Source: Hymenolepis diminuta (taxonomy: Eukaryota; Platyhelminthes; Cestoda; Cyclophyllidea; Hymenolepididae). From it: DNA of 64,000 nucleotides. The stretch covers positions 264,814 through 328,813 of the forward strand of contig CAADRB010000014.1 of the NCBI GenBank assembly GCA_900708905.1, in the 5' to 3' direction. Under the pieces are notes generated by a model, which searched no databases, had not been told where the DNA came from, and worked only from the letters and a program-made list of their open reading frames with translations. A program made the position numbers and the translations under genes. Below are positions 60,101-64,000 of the stretch, one piece after another (the first letter of the stretch is position 1; each line of letters begins with the position of its first letter).

Positions 60101-60398
60101 CAAACGAGGAGAAAAAGGGTGAACTTACTCTGGAGATATTCAAATGACGTATCTGAAATCACATCAATTGCAGGACAGACGACAGAGTGGGGATTCTGGG
60201 CGACATGGGCGATGAGAGGTTCCAGCCAACCTTCTGTGGCTTCGCAGTGTGCATCGAGGAATGTGAGTGTGCTACCTCGAGCCTCTTTAGCGCCTGCCAA
60301 ACGAGCTCGAATAAGACCCGATCGCTGAGGAAGGCGTATCAGACGCACGCGGGGACCCAAGGCTTTCACGTAGGTAGTCAAACTGTCACCAAGACATT
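42170..60398 (-). CDS. GALNT: polypeptide N-acetylgalactosaminyltransferase, 3' seven exons (5' end outside window)
   Basis: A Golgi type II membrane enzyme starting mucin-type O-glycosylation (UDP-GalNAc to Ser/Thr). Exons in reading order: 60,398-60,129; 53,196-53,033; 48,976-48,733; 46,995-46,856; 44,501-44,256; 44,187-44,109; 42,246-42,170, about 405 residues with matching phases. Exon one visible: [13 protein letters not shown] and the metal-binding DxH motif FLDAHCEA. Next: [14 protein letters not shown] and [17 protein letters not shown]. Then [17 protein letters not shown] and SRVGHVFRK. Then [21 protein letters not shown]. The last three exons form a ricin-type lectin domain ([23 protein letters not shown]); its QxW motifs are altered (QTF, QKF, EVVW). 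It ends [14 protein letters not shown]. The cytoplasmic, membrane and first catalytic segments are missing and were not found up to 64,000. Donor GTTTGT at 44,255 is weak. Exact paralogue not assigned. Confidence 0.92.
42430..42700 (+). repeat. dispersed repeat, family 2, in last GALNT intron
   Basis: Landmarks: CTTCTCAACCTTGTGAAGAAA, GAATTGAAGTGGCA, GATAAGTACTGGATATTACA, GAATTTGCTCAGTAGTCCAG, GTGAACTGCCTATCA, AATCCAATGGAGT and a CT-rich 3' part ending CGATTTCAGTTG. The same end (CGATTTCAGTTG) occurs in the 60.9-kb copy. Antisense to GALNT. Confidence 0.65.
42690..42895 (+). other. possible orphan exon in GALNT intron
   Basis: An open frame follows the AG of CGATTTCAG and runs to a GTACAT donor-like site at about 42,893. 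It encodes a polar, well-mixed segment ([37 protein letters not shown]). The acceptor-like AG belongs to the repeat end, which argues that this may be a chance frame. Function unknown. Confidence 0.2.
44835..45000 (+). repeat. SINE-like repeat, plus orientation (half of inverted pair)
   Basis: GTCGTAGTCAATGCACAAATC, GACCACAAATTGGACACTCA and AATGCGAGTTTCTCATTAGG, then GGCTCCAGAATATTA, match the family in order. It abuts a copy in the opposite orientation. Confidence 0.6.
45000..45230 (-). repeat. SINE-like repeat, longest copy (minus orientation)
   Basis: Read on the minus strand it begins TGCATTGGTGGCCCAGTGGT, containing an exact A box (TGGCCCAGTGG), then GTGCGCGTCTACAAAGTCAG, then a weak B box (AGATCAACTCC) about 40 nt after the A box. 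The body follows: GGTCAGTAAGAGAAGTGGTA, GTGAGTTTCTCGCAAGAGCG, CCAAGTCAAGTGGTGCG and CTTATGGGCTTGGAAATTT. It serves as the reference copy for the family in this window. Confidence 0.72.
47805..47930 (+). repeat. SINE-like repeat fragment, plus orientation
   Basis: GAGATCCATGCTCACCGGTG, CAGTGATCATAATGATCAAG and ACACTGACTAATAGAAG resemble the head-distal half of the family (GATGCTCACTAGTG; CTGGTCAACAAGAG). Diverged, with uncertain limits. Confidence 0.4.
49653..50954 (+). mobile_element. complete mariner element, 1.3 kb, inactive
   Basis: Both ends are present. The left end is TATCAGGTTGTAACAGAAGT and the right end, read on the minus strand, is TATCAGCATGTAACAGAAGT; similarity continues about 15 bp inward. 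The outermost TA on each side is the target duplication. Length is about 1.3 kb, typical for mariner. It lies in a GALNT intron, antisense to the gene, and inside a family 2 repeat. Confidence 0.92.
49830..50882 (+). pseudogene. mariner transposase, frameshifted and catalytically altered
   Basis: The N-terminal DNA-binding part is open from 49,830 ([30 protein letters not shown]) for 91 codons. Frameshifts and stops follow through the middle. Around 50,290-50,320 the usual ITGDEKW becomes a degenerate sequence with Asn in place of Asp and a stop in place of Trp. The C-terminal part (50,565-50,882) has His and Asn at the two remaining Asp positions of the DD34D triad. All three catalytic acids therefore look lost. 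Confidence 0.88.
53800..54015 (+). repeat. dispersed repeat, family 3, in GALNT intron
   Basis: Partner of 23,150-23,440. It carries ACACGACTGACTTCTTACGA, then GATAAACTGGGGTGGCC with CCACCTTTG downstream, then GGATCGGGTCCG. The GGTGG/CCACC stem is retained. Confidence 0.58.
54470..54740 (-). repeat. dispersed repeat, family 2, in GALNT intron
   Basis: ATTACTTCATTCGATTTTCA, CTGGATTGCTGAATAAATGC, TGGTTGATAAATGAGAAGG and TTTCAATACACTTTTTTCTT match the minus-strand reading of the 60-kb copy and the right flank of the mariner copy. Confidence 0.6.
56656..57014. other. assembly gap (359 N)
   Basis: A run of N in the GALNT intron between the exons at 53.0-53.2 and 60.1-60.4 kb. The flanking exons join in phase across the gap, so no GALNT exon need be hidden there. 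Confidence 0.99.
57265..57345 (+). repeat. dispersed repeat fragment, family 4
   Basis: Partner of 14,735-14,820: AGATGTGATTTAGTAAA, then TGGGGTCTTATGAATCTTTT, then GCGTGGTT against GTGTTGGTT. Confidence 0.55.
58795..58935 (-). repeat. SINE-like repeat, minus orientation
   Basis: GAATCTTGCAATCTTCTTAA, TATAATCAGTGCGATTGGGA, CATCCGAACTCGTGACCTTTG and AGAAGACGGGCAAATTTATC follow the family order. On the minus strand CACGAGTTCGGATGC is a fair B-box-like motif. Confidence 0.62.
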
Positions 60399-63300
60399 CT
60401 TTAGGTGGAAATAAAAAACAAGATTAATCTGTGGAAGAATTAGTATTTAATAAAAATAAATTAATATTGAATAAGTAAGAATAAAAATATATAACAGTTA
60501 CTAGCTTGTTAAAAAATTTTACCTCGTGGGAACACAGCTTACAGATCTGCATTAACTTAAACTTTTTATCTATCTCGTCTCTACCACGTTAAAACTCTAA
60601 ATTGCGAAATATCACATAATGCCGTCTGTCTTCTCAATTTTTGGAAGAAAAAATGAATTGAAGCAACATGCCGACTCTTCTTGATTAAATAGTGGCGGTT
60701 GATAAGTACTGAACACCGTAGACAGGAATTCGCTGCAATCCAGGAGCCGAATAGTGAAATTAGGGTTTTGGAACGTGAACTACCCATCTGATAAATATTG
60801 TACGATCCTAGTTCAAATGCCAAATAGAGTATAAACTCCTTGATATCTTGACGTTACTCTCTGTATCTTTTCATTCCTCCCCACCCCTCCCCCACCCTTT
60901 ATTATTTTTTGGATTTACTGTTGCTCGATTTCAGTTGCTTTTGACAATGAAAAATTATAGAAGAAATCTTGTCTTCAATACGCTCTAAGAAGTTTTGAAA
61001 GAAATAGACATATCATATAATAGAAATTAGGTCGAAAAATCTTTTGCCATTAGACTTTAGGGCTATTCTCAAATAGGCAATCCAATTTTATCGTACATAC
61101 TTATTTATGTAAAAATAGTAAGAGATAGTTCAATAACAATTAAGTGGAGGATTACTGAAGGTTTCGAACAAACGATTTGCCCCAAGTTTTCTGAGTGATT
61201 TAATATCCGCGGTTTTCGGCGCCTAGTGACCACTTTTTTAAAATATTGATGTCAAGAACGAGTAGATGAGCTTAGTAAGGGTGTTTTCAATATTCTGGAT
61301 ATGTTTATAGCCCTGACAATTAACCTTAAACTTCCTCCTTATTGCGTTTAGTTAAATGTAAATTAAAATGAAAAATAAAGATTTTAGTAGGGGGGAGAGG
61401 GGGAGGGAATTAAAAATGAATTTATGAGTTCTCGTGCCGCCAGTCGGATAAGATGTATCATTTTAGTTTTCCTACCTTCATCATTGCAGTAGACATTAAT
61501 AAAGTTATTTAAGATGAATGGAGAATTCTACTAAACATAAACGCGAATATCTCCTTTCAACATTAATATTTCAAGCAAATATAATTAAAATTCATTACTT
61601 TTATAAATATTCCGTAAACACATTGAAAGAGTTTAATTCCATAATAGCCAAGCTGAAGAAACAAAGATTAAGTAAAATTGGCAAATCTGAGCATTATATT
61701 CATTATGCGTGGCTAACGACAGAACGACAGATGAAACCTAAATTATCAGGGTAGTAGTATGCTAGAAAACTTTACTTCTATATCAGTATCATAAATTGTA
61801 AATCATTCGTCGACTATGGACTAGGAGTTTAGAATAACTAGTAGACTAACGAGACAATCACTTAGATCTCAATTTCTTTAGACAGCAGTTCAGTTCAACT
61901 AAACCCAACGAGAGAGAAGGCACATGATGATATGGACACACGAGGTCGTAAAATAGTGACAAGAATGGTATGTAGCTAGCTGGGAGGGGGAAGAGAAGTT
62001 GAATAATCAAAAGGCCAAACGAACAGTCCGTTATTAATTATTAAAAGGAATAAAAATAGAACGCGTAAGAGAACTTATACTTTAAAAAAGAAATCTGCCA
62101 ACAAATGATTATGTGTAGACAGTGAAGAAGGCTTTGAAATTTATGAAGAGATAATCTTTGGGGAGGGAGTGATTTGCAACAAACCTTCCAATTGGATTCC
62201 CATCAAACGAAAAATGAGCACATTTAGAAATATGAAAACGTTTCAAAATTGTGCTTACCTCTACAGAACACATATCATAGACTTTCTAACAAAAGCTGAA
62301 AATGAAAGGTTTAAAGATAAGTTCAAATGTTCGACTGTGACGTTGATAAGAATCTTATCAGTAGAAAATCTTGTCATCCTGATTTTTCGTATAAGGGAAA
62401 AGGCGAAGCAAAGAAGCCTTGTCTGATCGAACTCCAAATTGAAATGCAATTGACCTGATTATTTTGGGGATACTCCTTCTTAAAAGCAAATATGGAGAAA
62501 ATTTGTACAACTACCATGAGAAGTAATTAAATTAAAGTAAAAAGAAGAAACGCGTTCATATTTATACTTCCCTGAAAGTTAATTAGTTTCAGATGAGCTC
62601 AAGATTTTGGATACTTTCTTCTCGGGACTCCTTCCTCCACATTCCACACGTAATGAAAAATAATAAGTAATTCAACTCCATTTTTTATCCCAGTTTTTAA
62701 TTGTGATGGGCCTAAGATAAAAAAATTGTTCGTTGGACTGCTCTCTCATGGGTTGAAATGACCAGCATCCGATTTTGTCAGCAATTCTACCCTATGGACT
62801 CTTGGCAGACGCATAGATTACTAATCCTGACAGACCTTTTATTCGCCCCACCCGAAAGCCGAGGATAGTGTTTGAAGAAATGGATACGCTCCGCGGGCAA
62901 AATAATTCCATGACTCATGTGACTACAATAATTTTTTTCCTCAGTCTACAGTTCCAAAAATGACCGTTTTAGTTTTATTTTATTTTAGAAATTTGAAACT
63001 AATAGGATAATTTAGGCCTATCCTCGTAAAATAAAGGCAATAGCTATTTACCTTTGGGATTAAAACAGCAACATAAAAAAGAATAATAAAAGACCCGTTC
63101 TTTATAATTCCTTTCGAAAGGTGTAAAGCTTATAATCAAAATATTGAAAACATTAAAAGGAAACATTTATATAACAGTACGGCCTATCGATTTTATCCTT
63201 TTTTGAAGAACACGTGTTCATTTGTTAGTAATAAAAAGTTCATTGAATTTTTTCTGATGTGGTTTTTTATACGTCGATATAAAGTGTTTAAAACAAGAAA

Positions 63301-64000
63301 AATAAAAGCACTTTTAGGTGAATATGAATGGGATCTTATACTGTTACACTCCTTTCAAACGAAAAAAACATAGCCCTATAATTAATCAGTACAATCCTAT
63401 CAGTGGGACGTGAAAATAAAGTTGTTCTTTAATTTAGAATTAACACAAGTGATATGATAATCTGATAATTTAAAATAATATGAAAAGTAGAGCTTAATAA
63501 ATTAACTGCAGTACCATTAATCAAATTGAGATTTTTCAGTGGTGATTCATCTGGGCGTTTCAAACAATTTAAAATTTTAACTCCAAATGTACATATAAGT
63601 TTTTTTAACGAAAACCCGAGGGTCCCAATTATCGATAGTCAAATCTCGACTTACTTCTCACTTTCCCAAGTCTATACAGCCTACAAGAGTTAAGACAGCC
63701 ACACTGGTTAGTCACCACGGCTGGAACAATAGGTAACAACGGTCAGCTCAAAGTTGGACAGTTTCCTTAACCAAGGTATTACTTTCGTGCTTACGCTTTA
63801 CCTCTGTAATGATCAAAATGGGAAATTTAACACGATTTCGTGAGATAAATACCGTCCGTCAACAGGTAATTTATGCGTGATAGGTGATGTCACCGTACGT
63901 TATTTCATTAAGCAAGCTGCGTAATTTAAACGCCAATGGATATATTCACTCTTGGCAATTACTTTAAAAAAGATGAATTAAAGTGAAAAATAGAAGCAGC
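60399..64000. other. GALNT 5' intron or flank, no exon found
   Basis: The first visible GALNT exon starts at 60,398 and needs one base from an upstream exon. No upstream catalytic-domain exon was found up to 64,000, so this is probably intron. It contains a family 2 copy at 60.6-60.9 kb. Open stretches at 61,518 and 62,169 (78 and 85 codons) show no family resemblance. Confidence 0.5.
60615..60940 (+). repeat. dispersed repeat, family 2, longest copy
   Basis: Landmarks: CTTCTCAATTTTTGGAAG, GAATTGAAGCAACATG, GTTGATAAGTACTGAACACCG, GAATTCGCTGCAATCCAGGAG, GAACGTGAACTACCCATCTG, CAAATGCCAAATAGAGT, ATCTTGACGTTACTCTC and a C-rich tail with CCCCACCCCTCCCCCACCC, ending CGATTTCAGTTG. It is used here as the reference copy for family 2. 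Confidence 0.65.

Noticed and set aside
1..64000. CRISPR arrays, rRNA or tRNA genes
   Set aside because: No regularly spaced direct repeats and no rRNA or complete tRNA-like cloverleaf were seen, apart from the SINE heads.

Overview
The window looks like nuclear DNA of a flatworm, most likely a tapeworm (cestode). Six conserved animal genes can be rebuilt exon by exon. They are interrupted by very small introns (31-45 nt) and set in AT-rich, repeat-laden, gene-poor DNA. The cestode assignment is an inference from intron size, base composition and repeats; no species marker was seen.

Layout. 1-2.9 kb: a mariner fragment, a decayed Tc1/mariner-type transposase, one orphan exon and more repeat fragments. 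2.9-17.2 kb: a desert with only scattered SINE-like repeats. 17.2-18.3 kb (+): EMC10, seven exons. 21.05-21.78 kb (-): an intronless gene of unknown function. 24.4-34.5 kb (+): a 15-exon VPS3/TGFBRAP1 orthologue (CORVET tethering complex). One intron of it holds, on the opposite strand, a complete intronless BTB-BACK-Kelch gene (27.3-29.7 kb). 34.5-35.2 kb (-): a DUSP19-like phosphatase, tail to tail with VPS3. 36.4-38.3 kb (+): a NAP1-like histone chaperone. 42.2-60.4 kb (-): seven 3' exons of a polypeptide GalNAc-transferase (GALNT) whose 5' exons lie beyond the right edge. A 359-base assembly gap (56,656-57,014) lies in one of its introns.

The genes are housekeeping functions (ER membrane insertion, endosomal tethering, ubiquitin-ligase adaptor, signalling phosphatase, chromatin assembly, mucin-type glycosylation) with no operon-like relation. 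The most notable observations are: a two-mode intron size distribution (31-45 and 64-80 nt, none between); the nested antisense Kelch gene; a tRNA-like SINE family with about 14 copies; a second unclassified repeat family with six copies, one split by a mariner; and two nearly identical mariner copies in which acidic catalytic positions are replaced in the same way. Repeat boundaries were judged by eye and are approximate.
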